The notes below the pieces were generated by a model. That model was not told the origin of the DNA. It saw only the letters and a program-made list of their open reading frames with translations, and did not search any database. A stretch of 64,000 nt of DNA, taken from positions 2,170,001-2,234,000 of the forward strand of contig NZ_JAGGMQ010000001.1 in the NCBI RefSeq assembly GCF_017875465.1, given 5' to 3'. This DNA comes from Winslowiella toletana (lineage in GTDB: Bacteria; Pseudomonadota; Gammaproteobacteria; Enterobacterales; Enterobacteriaceae). Both the position numbers and the translations under genes were made by a program. Below, piece after piece: positions 17,189-25,574 of this stretch (within the stretch, counting starts at the first letter, position 1; each line of letters begins with the position of its first letter).

Positions 17189-17737
17189 TTAATCGCCCAG
17201 AGTCATGGAAAGCAGCTGTGATTCGGCATGACAAAACTTTTTCGACCGGTGAACTAACGAGGCCAGCCACACACCGTCAGCGGCGAGTCTGATCACTTCC
17301 AGCTGCGCATCGCTGTCTGTTTGCTGATGTTTTTCCAGCCGTTTTGCCAGCCAGCTATCCCACTTCACCGTCAGGTCGACATCCGTCAGCATCGTAAAAC
17401 TCAGTGCCGCCCAGCCTCGTTCCTGCTGGTTATCGAGAAACGCCACTTTGACATAAGCGCGGGTAAAGCTGCCGTACGGCAGGGGATCTTCAGCGATAAA
17501 CTGGTCGATATCGCTATCCAGCTGCTGCAGCATGTCATCAAATAACCCTTCGATCAGCGCCTGCTTGCTGGGGAAATGGTGGAAGAATCCCCCTTTAGTA
17601 ACGCCCGCAGCCTGCGCCACCGCGCTGACGGTAACCGCGCCGACGCCCAGTTCCGTCGCCAGACGCGCTGCGCTTTGCAGCAACTGCTGACGCACCAGTT
17701 CGGGCTGTCTTTTACGAACTTGTGGTTTATCACTCAT
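17189..17737 (-). CDS. TetR/AcrR-family transcriptional repressor
   Basis: The 182-residue protein has an N-terminal TetR helix-turn-helix (about 12-60, VTVSAVAQAAGVTKGGFFHHFPSK) and a helical ligand-binding half. A palindromic operator lies 36-62 bases upstream of its start, so autoregulation is likely. The downstream MarA-like gene is probably in the same transcript. This resembles a RamR-RamA pair in content but is arranged in tandem rather than divergently. The inducer is not predictable from the sequence. Confidence 0.93.
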   Translation of the reverse strand: MSDKPQVRKRQPELVRQQLLQSAARLATELGVGAVTVSAVAQAAGVTKGGFFHHFPSKQALIEGLFDDMLQQLDSDIDQFIAEDPLPYGSFTRAYVKVAFLDNQQERGWAALSFTMLTDVDLTVKWDSWLAKRLEKHQQTDSDAQLEVIRLAADGVWLASLVHRSKKFCHAESQLLSMTLGD

Positions 17738-17773
17738 TAGTGGGTCATTATTGCGGAAAAAACATGCGTTATA

Positions 17774-17799
17774 TTACATACCGACCGGTAGGTATGTAA
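17774..17799. promoter_or_regulatory. Palindromic operator of the TetR-family repressor
   Basis: A 26-base near-perfect palindrome centred on ACCGGT, with arms TTACATACC and GGTATGTAA; only one symmetrical base pair is broken. It lies immediately upstream of the tetR-type gene, and its size and symmetry are typical of TetR operators. Confidence 0.8.
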
Positions 17800-17883
17800 G
17801 TTAAGAATTACTGCCAGGGCACATTGTGGCAAAAAAGAGGGGCACAAAAGCTGCGGCCACGATTCAGGCCACAGCGCTTCAAT

Positions 17884-17994
17884 TCAGGCATACATGATAA
17901 AACTCGACGGTGGGTAATCGAGTTCGGGAAGATTTTGCGAAGCCACAATCACCAGGCCACGCAAAATCCATTTTGTATAACGTAGCAAAGACAT
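17884..17994 (-). CDS. Possible small protein of 36 residues, unknown function
   Basis: A 36-codon frame starts at ATG 17992-17994, preceded by GGATGGAGCT, a good ribosome site at proper spacing. The product has a basic, amphipathic N-terminal helix (MSLLRYTKWILRGLVIVAS) and a polar proline-containing tail (YPPSSF). It follows the terminator of the upstream MerR-type gene, so it would need its own promoter. I do not recognise a family. The form resembles small membrane-associated stress proteins of enterobacteria, but that is only an analogy. Confidence 0.4.
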   Translation of the reverse strand: MSLLRYTKWILRGLVIVASQNLPELDYPPSSFIMYA

Positions 17995-18084
17995 AGCTCC
18001 ATCCTGTTTAATCATTACTGGTATTGATTGCGCGGCAGACGATCGCCGGCGCAGCATAAAAAACGAGCTGCTTCTGCCAGAGAT

Positions 18085-18114
18085 AAAAAAATCCGCTCCG
18101 GACAGGGAAGCGGA
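18085..18114 (-). terminator. Rho-independent terminator after the MerR-type gene
   Basis: On the minus strand TCCGCT (18109-18114) pairs with AGCGGA (18092-18097) and is followed by seven T (18085-18091). It lies about 170 bases beyond the MerR-type stop codon and just before the possible 36-residue ORF, so it could also act as an attenuator for that ORF. Confidence 0.6.
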
Positions 18115-18285
18115 CAGAAAAACGGTCAAAATCATAAAGAAGGAATTACCTTCATATGGCTTAGTATTTCAGCCGCCATATGAACGTTGCTTAAATTTAG
18201 TCGCAAAATGCCGATACGCCAGTACCGGGGCGCAATTTCAGAATTATTTTTAGTACGGATGACTGCTGAGGCAAGGACTGCGTGC

Positions 18286-19044
18286 TTAATCGGGCGCAGA
18301 GAGACACCTGGCTCCCGGGCCAGCAAGAAATACATAATATCCGCTGGCCAGCCAGTCGTCATAACGTCGCTGCTGTGTAACGGTGAGAGGGCGCTCGCTC
18401 CAGATCATAATATGTTCCGCTTCTATCCGGCTTAGCTCCGGATCAGCGACCGCGCCGCTCAGCACTTCAACGCGAAAGCCGTCGCCAGCATAACGTATCG
18501 CCTCCAGCCACAGATCAAGCGGGTCCTGCAGTTCAAAGGCCATAATCAGCAGTGTTGCCGCCGGTCGTTTGCGTACGCTGTTCAGCAGAAAAGTGGCGTA
18601 TTCAACCAGTGCGGTATCCAGCAATACCCGCGGCATATCAAGATGGGGCTGTTTACCGACATTCAGCCAGAGTCGCAGCGGGCGCATCACCTTATCAACC
18701 AGAATAGCCGGGGGGATTTCACGCCCAAAGCGCCAGATCAGTGCGCGCAGTTTTTGCGGTTTGAAAGATTCACAATGCGCCAGCAGTTGCTGCTGGCAAC
18801 TACTCCAGCCCGCATTCTGGTTAATCAGTTCACCGTTAAATAACCCCAGCATATCGCTTAACGCCACCCCCTGATGCAGCCACGCAACAATCGTCGCGAT
18901 ACGCGTAATATGGCTGTGATCAAAAAAACGGTGTCCCTTTTCATCGCAATGCGGCTTTAACAATCCATAGCGCTGCCAGCTACGGATATTCGCAGGGGTT
19001 ACGCCACACTGGTCGGCAAGCACATCAATTGTGAAGTGAGGCAT
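18286..19044 (-). CDS. MerR-family regulator of the MlrA/BluR type
   Basis: The 252-residue protein has a MerR DNA-binding domain (residues 1-70: FTIDVLADQCGVTPANIRSW then YGLLKPHCDEKGHRFF). A C-terminal region shares the layout of E. coli MlrA and BluR (YcgE): KLRALIWRFGREIPPAILVDK, then VLLDTALVEYATFLL and a LWLEAIRYAGDG segment. BluR represses the ycgZ-ymgAB(ariR) biofilm genes; MlrA activates csgD. A neighbouring AriR-like gene (19360-19620) favours the BluR interpretation. No blue-light antirepressor BluF (BLUF-EAL) is present in the window. Confidence 0.85.
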   Translation of the reverse strand: MPHFTIDVLADQCGVTPANIRSWQRYGLLKPHCDEKGHRFFDHSHITRIATIVAWLHQGVALSDMLGLFNGELINQNAGWSSCQQQLLAHCESFKPQKLRALIWRFGREIPPAILVDKVMRPLRLWLNVGKQPHLDMPRVLLDTALVEYATFLLNSVRKRPAATLLIMAFELQDPLDLWLEAIRYAGDGFRVEVLSGAVADPELSRIEAEHIMIWSERPLTVTQQRRYDDWLASGYYVFLAGPGARCLSAPD

Positions 19045-19359
19045 GAGCAGTCCTGAACATGCGGCAATCCGCCACTCGCTATGGGTTTAAAAGCCTGAAG
19101 ATCCACATTCGCCGGAAAACGCGACGCAGTCCAATGGCACCAGACTTTCACTGTTTTCGAACCTTTGCTAAGAAAGCAGGACAAGATGCGGCAACAATTT
19201 TGCGAGACGCAAATAAAAAAGTAAAAACATGCTATTTATCTGCAAAAGTAATACGGATGGGATAATTGCGCACGCATTATTACTGATTACGTGCGGGGGA
19301 ACACCAGTGAAGCAGGAAACACGCTGGCCGTTGCAGCCAGCGTGTGGGACAGGCGACAA
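19045..19359. other. Intergenic region between AriR-like gene and MerR-type gene
   Basis: These 315 bases contain the AriR-like gene's terminator hairpin (19319-19345) and presumably the promoter of the MerR-type gene. Frames on either strand here lack a supported start, so no gene is called. Confidence 0.4.
19319..19345 (-). terminator. Terminator-like hairpin after the AriR-like gene
   Basis: A perfect 10-base-pair stem (ACACGCTGGC at 19319-19328 with GCCAGCGTGT at 19336-19345, 7-base loop) lies 15 bases after the stop codon. The T tract on the minus strand is short (TTTCC), so termination may be modest. Confidence 0.6.
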
Positions 19360-19620
19360 TTAATAGTCGTTATCGGCATTGCTCCAGCGAGCCTGATGCG
19401 AAGGCAACGTCGCGCCAGTGACCGAGGCTCTGATATAGCCAAGCAGCTTACGGGCATTCCAGTAAAGTAACACCCGTCGGTCGTCCGACTCAGTTTCACC
19501 CAGTTGCTGAAGTTTCGCCATTATGGCGTTTTTGCTCAGTATTTGCCGCTCATCGGTAAGCAGAATGGTTGCTTCACCAATCGCGCGCTGAATGCTGCGT
19601 AACTCAGTTTCATTATGCAA
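19360..19620 (-). CDS. AriR/YmgB-like biofilm and acid-stress small protein
   Basis: The 86-residue product is helical, with the pattern of the YmgB/AriR/YcgZ family: IGEATILLTDERQILSKNAI, MAKLQQLGETESDD and a following YWNARKLLGYI. E. coli AriR is a small dimer linked to biofilm control and acid resistance and is repressed by BluR. The start is a TTG at 19618-19620, chosen because AAGGAGGAAC lies 4-13 bases before it and no ATG is in frame there. It begins 45 bases after the end of the damaged yghA-type gene on the same strand, so it may be co-transcribed with it. Confidence 0.65.
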   Translation of the reverse strand: MHNETELRSIQRAIGEATILLTDERQILSKNAIMAKLQQLGETESDDRRVLLYWNARKLLGYIRASVTGATLPSHQARWSNADNDY

Positions 19621-19665
19621 ATCAGTTCCTCCTTACAAATGGATACGGGTCAGTTACTGTCAGAA

Positions 19666-20569
19666 TTACAAGGTGCCGGTACCGCCATCAGAACACCATA
19701 CCTGACCCGAAGTGTAGCTGCTCTCCGTGGAGGCCAGCGTCACATACAGCGGTGCTATTTCGGCCGGCTGGCCAGGACGGCCCAGTGGCGCCAAACTCTT
19801 TCACTTTCTCTTGTGGCTGTCCGCCGCTTGACTGTAGCGGTGTCCAGTACGGGCCAGGCGCTACGGCATTAACCCGAATGCCCTCTTTACCCAGCTGTTT
19901 GGCCAGCGATTTAGTGAACGCCACAATGCTGGCTTTGGTCTGCGCATAGTCGAGCAAAATTTCGCTTGGTTTAAACGCCTGCACCGAAGAAGTATTAATA
20001 ATCGATGCGCCACGCGGCAGATAATCCAGCGCCGCTTTGGTGATCCAGAACAGCGCATAAACATTGGTTTTGAATGTGGCGTCAAAAGATTCGGTAGTGA
20101 GATCGCGAATTGATTCGGCGAACTGCTGGCGTCCGGCATTATTTACCAGAATATCGATGCCCCCCAACTGTTCGGCAGCCTGATGCACCAGCTGCTTGCA
20201 GAAACTCTCAGAGGTAATATCGCCCGGAATGGCAATCGCTTTACGCCCTTCAGCGCGTATCAGAGCAACCACTTCAGCCGCATCGGGCTCTTCTTCCGGC
20301 AGATAGTTAATCGCCACATCAGCGCCCTCACGGGCATAGGCGATCGCCACCGCACGGCCAATACCTGAGTCACCGCCGGTAATCAGCGCTTTTCTGCCCG
20401 CCAGACGGCCGGAGCCGCGATAGCTTTTTTCACCGTGATCCGGCAGCGGGATCATCTTGCTGGCAAGGCCGGGTACTGGCTGCGGCTGTTCAACAAAAGG
20501 AGGTTTGGGGTAGTCAGTTTCCAGGGATGGATTGGCTACGCCAGAGGATTTTTTATATTGATCGCTCAT
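19666..20569 (-). pseudogene. yghA: SDR-family aldehyde reductase YghA with C-terminal frameshift
   Basis: The product is a short-chain dehydrogenase of the YghA type, with an N-terminal extension and the nucleotide-binding motif TGGDSGIGRAVAIAYAREGA. LVNNAG, a Ser in SIINTSSVQ and the YAQTKAS catalytic Tyr/Lys follow. The start MSDQYKKSSG is supported by AGGAGAAATGC before the ATG (20567-20569). After KVKEFGA the frame is lost. The proper ending, LGRPGQPAEIAPLYVTLAS to QVWCSDGGTGTL and stop, is found in another frame up to 19666. The junction is at about 19783-19792. Restoring one missing GCCAC copy would give the expected FGATPLGRP, so a 5-base deletion is the simplest explanation. Confidence 0.85.
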
Positions 20570-20753
20570 GCATTTCTCCTTTGGGATTTCTGTCTCAGTG
20601 CTAATAAGCGTAGCAGATGTGATCGCTATCACAGGGAGGAAAGGCGGGATTAATCGGGGCAGACAGGATAAAAGGCGCTATTTTTTAACGATCTAGAGCG
20701 GGTAAATAGTTTTTAAATCTCCATTTCTGATTATTTCAGCGGCCTGAGTGCAT

Positions 20754-20785
20754 AAAAAAGGTTATGCGCCTTTTGCCGCATAACC
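20754..20785 (-). terminator. Rho-independent terminator of yqhA
   Basis: On the minus strand GGTTATGCG (20777-20785) pairs with CGCATAACC (20760-20768) over an 8-base loop, then TTTTTTATG. A classic terminator 20 bases after the yqhA stop. Confidence 0.9.
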
Positions 20786-20804
20786 CGGATATTTTTAGCC
20801 TGCT

Positions 20805-21311
20805 TTATAACTTACTACCGGCGTCTTTTTTTGACATATTTTCCAGATAACCCATCACAAATGCTGAAAGCACAAAGGTCAGATGGATAATCACGTACCA
20901 CATCAGTTTATTGTCCGCGATATTTCTGGCGTCCATAAACACCCGCAGTAAATGAATCGAAGAGATCGCCACAATCGACGCGGCAACTTTATTCTTCAGC
21001 GAGCTGGAATCCATTTTCCCCAGCCAGCTTAACTTCTCTTTACTCTCATCGATATCCAGCTTTGAGACGAAGTTTTCATAGCCTGACAGCATCACCATCA
21101 CCAGCAGGCCGCCTACCAGCGTCATATCGATCAACGACAGCAGCACTAACACCAGATCATTTTCTGCAATGCTCAGCACATGCGGTAACAGGTGGAAAAC
21201 TTCCTGAAAAAACTTGATCGCCAGCGCCAGCAAGCCCAGAGATAAACCGATATAGACCGGCGCCAGCAACCAGCGTGAGGCGTACATAAGATTTTCTGCG
21301 AAACGTTCCAT
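20805..21311 (-). CDS. yqhA: YqhA family inner-membrane protein (UPF0114)
   Basis: The 168-residue protein is nearly identical in pattern to E. coli Yqh[61 protein letters not shown] and [20 protein letters not shown]. It has about four transmembrane segments. The physiological role is unknown. The start MERF (21309-21311) is chosen because it matches the family N-terminus; an upstream ATG would add MKWML. Confidence 0.93.
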   Translation of the reverse strand: MERFAENLMYASRWLLAPVYIGLSLGLLALAIKFFQEVFHLLPHVLSIAENDLVLVLLSLIDMTLVGGLLVMVMLSGYENFVSKLDIDESKEKLSWLGKMDSSSLKNKVAASIVAISSIHLLRVFMDARNIADNKLMWYVIIHLTFVLSAFVMGYLENMSKKDAGSKL

Positions 21312-21447
21312 TAGCATCCACTTCAAAGTTAAACAGCCGACAGTATAACTGATGCTTTCTGACCTTTTTCAAGACAAACAGCTTGTTAGTCGCGGAAATT
21401 TACTTCCCTTTACCCGTGTAGCGGCAGAACTGACAATTTTTGCCGGT

Positions 21448-21882
21448 TCAACAGCCGTTATCGAGAAAGCGTTGCGGGTGATCGGCTTGTGGCCGCTGCA
21501 GGCTGTCGTAGCGACCAAACAGGCGATAACGATTAACGGCTATGCGATCGTAGCAGTAGTTACTCAGTTTAGCTGGCAGCCAGCGCAGCAGCGCAAGGGC
21601 GCGCCACGGCCATGGAAGGCAGGCTGTGACGCGGAAAATCGCCGTGGCGCGCAGATAAATCTGCCCCTCGTCAATCAGCACGATGGTCTTCACATTATCC
21701 AGCGGTAATCCCGCCCAGTGCAGTAACGCCTGTCCAGCCGGCGACTGCACCGTGGCCAGCCGAATTCGGTGCTGACGATCATGGCGAATCAAAAAATTAG
21801 CCCAGCCATTACACAGTTTGCAAAGCCCGTCATAGAGCACCACGCGTTCGGCAGGCGGGCGCTGAGCCTGGCGCTGTAACAT
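21448..21882 (-). CDS. DCC-family thiol-disulfide oxidoreductase-like protein (DUF393)
   Basis: The 144-residue product carries the DCC motif (VVLYDGLCKLCNGWANFLIR) with a CxxC pair and the family features HRIRLATVQSPAGQALL and YDRIAVNRYRLFGR. Members are thioredoxin-like in fold, with poorly defined roles. The start is placed at 21880-21882, where AAGGAGTTGAAG precedes the ATG; a frame extending 10 codons further upstream lacks such a site. Confidence 0.85.
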   Translation of the reverse strand: MLQRQAQRPPAERVVLYDGLCKLCNGWANFLIRHDRQHRIRLATVQSPAGQALLHWAGLPLDNVKTIVLIDEGQIYLRATAIFRVTACLPWPWRALALLRWLPAKLSNYCYDRIAVNRYRLFGRYDSLQRPQADHPQRFLDNGC

Positions 21883-22024
21883 CTTCAACTCCTTCGCCGG
21901 AATAAGAACCAAGCCTAAAGCATCCCCCGGGTTTCCACCACTGCTGCGACAGATTGTTCAGCAATATGCCAGGCTTACAGATGGCGCTATTTTTTGAATA
22001 TTCTGCAGAAAGGAAACCCTGTTT

Positions 22025-23383
22025 ATGGATTTTATCGGCTGGACTGCTGCTGCTGGCGGTCTGCTACTGTTAATGTCTTTAGCCTCTGGCTGGATTCACC
22101 GTGGTCCGGTGACCTCTTTTGGCCTCTACCTGGTGGCGGGGATTATCTGCGGCCCCTGGGTGCTGGATCTGCTGCGCATTGATATCGTCAAACATGCCAC
22201 CGTGGCCGCGCATATCACCGAAATCGCCATGGCGGCCTCACTGTTTATTACCGGGCTGAAACTGCGCTTGCCGCTAAAAGCGCCTGGCTGGCGCATTGGT
22301 CTGCGACTGGCTTTTCCGGCGATGTTGCTGACGGTCGCCGGCGTCGCCGTCGCCGCGCATTTTCTGGCGCACCTCTCCTGGCCGCTGGCGCTGGCTTTCG
22401 GCGCGATTGTCGCCCCAACCGATCCGGTGCTGGCCAGCCTGATTTCGGTTAATGATGCCCGCGACGATGACTCGCTGCGCGTGGCGCTTTCCAGTGAAGC
22501 CGGGATGAACGATGGCTCAGCGCTGCCGTTGCTAATGCTGGCAGTGATGCTGATTGTCAGCGAACAGCCGGTTTCGCTGGCGATGCTGACGCACTGGGCG
22601 ACGGTAGACGTGATCTGGGCGCTGATCGGCGGTATTGCCATTGGTTTTGCGCTCGGCCGGCTTATCGGTGTGCTGGCGACCCATTTACGCAGCGCTAATC
22701 AGGATATTGCCCCGAACGACTTTCTCGCGCTGGCGCTGATTGCGTTAAGTTATGCCGCGGCCCAGGCGGTAGACGCCTCAGGATTTCTCGCCACCTTTGC
22801 CGCCGGTGTTGGTTTGCGTCGCGCCGAACTGCGGGTGACCACCCGCAATCCGCCGGAGAATCAGCCAGAGGACGATCGTCTGCCGCCCGCCGAAAGCCTG
22901 GTCAATATCCATCAACGCCATCTGTATACCGGCCCCGGCCTGACCAAATCGGTTGGTCTGGTGGTCGGTGACGCCCTCTCCTTCGGCGATACCGTAGAGC
23001 GTTTACTGGCGGCGGCGATGGTGCTGGTGCTCGGCGCCACGCTGGCGCTGCACTGGAATGCCAGCGGTTTACTGCTGGCTGCAATCCTGTTTCTGCTGAT
23101 TCGTCCGGCCTCGGTGTGGCTGGCGACCACCGGCACCGGCATGCCACGCGTGCGACGTCTGCTGATCGGCTGGCTGGGGATTCGCGGCATTGGCAGCATT
23201 AACTATATTGCGTTTGCCGCGATGCACGGGCTGTCGGGAGGCGAAGCGAACCGCATGATGGATATGGCTTTCACCCTGGTGGTGGCCAGTATTGTGGTGC
23301 ATGGCATTACGGTTACGCCGCTGGAAAACCGGCGTCAGAGCCGCAAGCTGGCGGAAGCGGAGCGACGGGAACAGCAGCAATAG
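22025..23383 (+). CDS. CPA1-family sodium/proton antiporter
   Basis: The 452-residue membrane protein has about twelve hydrophobic segments and CPA1 (NhaP-like) exchange motifs: GAIVAPTDPVLASLISVNDA and ALSSEAGMNDGSALPLLML, which hold the ion-binding acidic residues. A later GWLGIRGIGSINYIAFA segment matches the family's GxRG stretch. It likely exchanges Na+ or K+ for H+ at the inner membrane. AAAGGAAA precedes the ATG. It stands alone and divergent from the DCC protein gene. Confidence 0.93.
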   Translation: MDFIGWTAAAGGLLLLMSLASGWIHRGPVTSFGLYLVAGIICGPWVLDLLRIDIVKHATVAAHITEIAMAASLFITGLKLRLPLKAPGWRIGLRLAFPAMLLTVAGVAVAAHFLAHLSWPLALAFGAIVAPTDPVLASLISVNDARDDDSLRVALSSEAGMNDGSALPLLMLAVMLIVSEQPVSLAMLTHWATVDVIWALIGGIAIGFALGRLIGVLATHLRSANQDIAPNDFLALALIALSYAAAQAVDASGFLATFAAGVGLRRAELRVTTRNPPENQPEDDRLPPAESLVNIHQRHLYTGPGLTKSVGLVVGDALSFGDTVERLLAAAMVLVLGATLALHWNASGLLLAAILFLLIRPASVWLATTGTGMPRVRRLLIGWLGIRGIGSINYIAFAAMHGLSGGEANRMMDMAFTLVVASIVVHGITVTPLENRRQSRKLAEAERREQQQ

Positions 23384-23422
23384 TTTGCGACCACCGTGCC
23401 AGGCGGTGGCCGCATTCAAACA

Positions 23423-24253
23423 TCAGGACTGAATAAACGCCAGCAGATCGGCATTGATCTGATCTTTATGCGTGGTGCAGATGCCGTGCGATCCACCTGG
23501 ATAGACTTTTAACTGTCCATTCGGCAGCATGGCGGCGGTGGCCTTGCCACAGGTGGCAAAAGGCACAATCTGGTCGTCATCGCCATGAATCACCAGCGTC
23601 GGAATAGTCATTCTGGCGACATCTTCACGCAGGTCGGTTTCTGAAAAGGCTTTAATACAGTCATAAAGCGCCTTAATCGACCCCTGCATTCCTTGCAGCC
23701 AGAAACTGTTGCGTACTTCTTCCGAAACCACGGCGTCGGGGCGGTTATAGCCATAAAACGCCAGCGTCAGCTCCTTAAAAAACGCCGCGCGGTCGTTTTT
23801 AACCCCGGCGCGAATGCCGTCAAACACCTCCAGCGGTACGCCATCAGGGTTAAAATCGGTTTTGACCATAACTGGCGTGATGGCGCTAATTAATACCGCT
23901 TTTGCCACCCGCGCGGTGCCGTGTCGGCCAATATAACGCGCCACTTCGCCGCCACCGGTAGAGTGGCCAACGTGTACCGCATCGTGCAGATCGAGTGCCG
24001 CCGTCAGGGCGGCCAGATCGTCAGCATATTGATCGAGGTTATGCCCTTCCCATGGCTGTGAAGATCTTCCGTGCCCTCGACGATCGAGGGCGATCGCACG
24101 GTAGCCCTGTGAGGCGAGGAAAAACATCTGATCTTCAAAGGCATCGGCAGACAGTGGCCAGCCGTGGCTGAATACCACCGGCTGCCCGGCGCCCCAGTCT
24201 TTGTAATAGAGTTCGGTACCCTCATCCAGCATAAGTCTTTGTGCAGCTTGCAT
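23423..24253 (-). CDS. Alpha/beta hydrolase of the non-haem chloroperoxidase/arylesterase type
   Basis: The 276-residue protein has the full catalytic triad of this family: [14 protein letters not shown] (oxyanion loop), nucleophile Ser in GHSTGGGEV, Asp in [10 protein letters not shown] and His in GGSHGIC. The family hydrolyses esters and in vitro shows cofactor-free perhydrolase/haloperoxidase activity; the natural substrate is unknown. No signal peptide, so cytoplasmic. AGGAGTTGCT precedes the ATG. Confidence 0.93.
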   Translation of the reverse strand: MQAAQRLMLDEGTELYYKDWGAGQPVVFSHGWPLSADAFEDQMFFLASQGYRAIALDRRGHGRSSQPWEGHNLDQYADDLAALTAALDLHDAVHVGHSTGGGEVARYIGRHGTARVAKAVLISAITPVMVKTDFNPDGVPLEVFDGIRAGVKNDRAAFFKELTLAFYGYNRPDAVVSEEVRNSFWLQGMQGSIKALYDCIKAFSETDLREDVARMTIPTLVIHGDDDQIVPFATCGKATAAMLPNGQLKVYPGGSHGICTTHKDQINADLLAFIQS

Positions 24254-24435
24254 AGCAACTCCTTAACATCATCGGGTTGACAGAAAGGTCGCGTAAAAGA
24301 AACATCTGAATACCAGAATCAGCGTAGACAACAATCATGGATTGCTGGCGAAATATCGGCTGCGGAAAATCTTAATTAAACGCCGGTCAGCCGCCAGTTA
24401 ATCAGCGAAGCGGCATAAATATTGAGACAGAGAGT

Positions 24436-24479
24436 GATTTTTATTATCATTCGCTTTTCCTTTAATGATAATCGCCATG
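24436..24479 (+). promoter_or_regulatory. Two Fur-box-like sites before the siderophore uptake genes
   Basis: The first site (24436-24454) reads on the minus strand as GCGAATGATAATAAAAATC, matching 14 of 19 positions of the Fur consensus. The second (24461-24479) contains AATGATAATC, matches about 12 of 19 and overlaps the start codon region. Together they suggest iron repression of the following two genes. Confidence 0.65.
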
Positions 24480-25574
24480 CGTGCCTTTCTTTTACTGTTG
24501 CTGATCTTCAGCAACTGCGTTTTCGCCAGACAAATCACCGATCTTGATGGACGGCAGGTTGAAATTCCGGATAACCCGCAGCGCATCGTGCTGGGTGAAA
24601 GCCGGATGCTGTATACCCTCGCGCTGCTGGAACCGGGTTATCCGGCGGCTAAAATCGTCGGCTGGCCTGCGGACCTGGCTAAGTATGATGCGCAAACCTG
24701 GTCGCTGTATCAGCAGAAATTCCCGCAAATTAATCAGATTACCCAGCTGGGTTCCGGCAGCGTGCGCGAGCTGAATGCCGAAAGCGTGCTGAAACTGACG
24801 CCGGATCTGGTGATCCTGCCGCGGCTGGCGAAAACCGGCAATGAAGAGGCCGCTTTCAGACAGCTGATGCAGCAGGCGGGTATTCCGGTGATCACCATCG
24901 ATCTGCGCGTCGATCTGCTGAATAACACGGTTCCCAGCATCAAAATATTAGGCGAAGTGCTTAATCAGCAGCAGCGCGCGCGTGATTTTATCGCTTTCTA
25001 TCAGCAACATATGGAACGCATCCGTCAGCGTATCGCCGACTATCAGGGCCCCAAAACCCGGGTGATGTTGCATCTGCATTTAGGCCGTCGCGACACCTGC
25101 TGCACCACGGCGGTAAACGGCAACCTTGGTCAGCTGCTGGCGTTTGCCGGTGGCGACAATATTGCCGCACCGGTAGTTAAAGGGGTGTTCGGTGAGTTAA
25201 ACCAGGAAGCGGTGCTGGCGGCGAACCCGCAGGTGTATATCGCCACCGGCATGGCTGGGCCGGCCGCTAAAGCGAAAACCCTGCAGCTTGGCCCGCAGGT
25301 CAGCGCACAGCAGGCACAACAGAGTTTCCGCCAGATTATGCAGGCGCAGCCGATTATCAGTCAGCTGGCGGCAGTCAGGCAGGGACGCGCCTGGGATTTG
25401 TGGCATAACTTCTACCTGAATCCTTACCACGTTGTCGCTACCGAGTTTTTTGCCAAAGCCCTCTATCCACAACTGTTTGCCGACGTTGATCCGCAACAAA
25501 CCATGCAACAACTTTACCAGCAGTTTTTACCGCTGGATTTCTCAGGGACCTTCTGGAGTCAGTTACCACAATGA
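24477..25574 (+). CDS. Iron-siderophore ABC transporter periplasmic substrate-binding protein
   Basis: The product (about 365 residues) starts with a signal peptide (MRAFLLLLLIFSNCVFA) and has a periplasmic-binding-protein fold of the FecB/FhuD class: TDLDGRQVEIPDNPQRIVLG at the N-terminus, VLKLTPDLVILPRL and a C-terminal AVRQGRAWDLWHNFYLNPYH. It would capture ferric siderophore in the periplasm. The ATG at 24477 gives a compact signal peptide; an ATG four codons upstream (24465) is also possible, and neither has a strong ribosome site. The gene overlaps the receptor gene by 4 bases. No permease or ATPase gene is adjacent. Confidence 0.9.
   Translation: MRAFLLLLLIFSNCVFARQITDLDGRQVEIPDNPQRIVLGESRMLYTLALLEPGYPAAKIVGWPADLAKYDAQTWSLYQQKFPQINQITQLGSGSVRELNAESVLKLTPDLVILPRLAKTGNEEAAFRQLMQQAGIPVITIDLRVDLLNNTVPSIKILGEVLNQQQRARDFIAFYQQHMERIRQRIADYQGPKTRVMLHLHLGRRDTCCTTAVNGNLGQLLAFAGGDNIAAPVVKGVFGELNQEAVLAANPQVYIATGMAGPAAKAKTLQLGPQVSAQQAQQSFRQIMQAQPIISQLAAVRQGRAWDLWHNFYLNPYHVVATEFFAKALYPQLFADVDPQQTMQQLYQQFLPLDFSGTFWSQLPQ

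Noticed and set aside
19059..19265. 68-codon plus-strand ORF upstream of the MerR-type gene
   Set aside because: No ribosome site, no hydrophobic or domain pattern, and it overlaps the regulator's promoter region.
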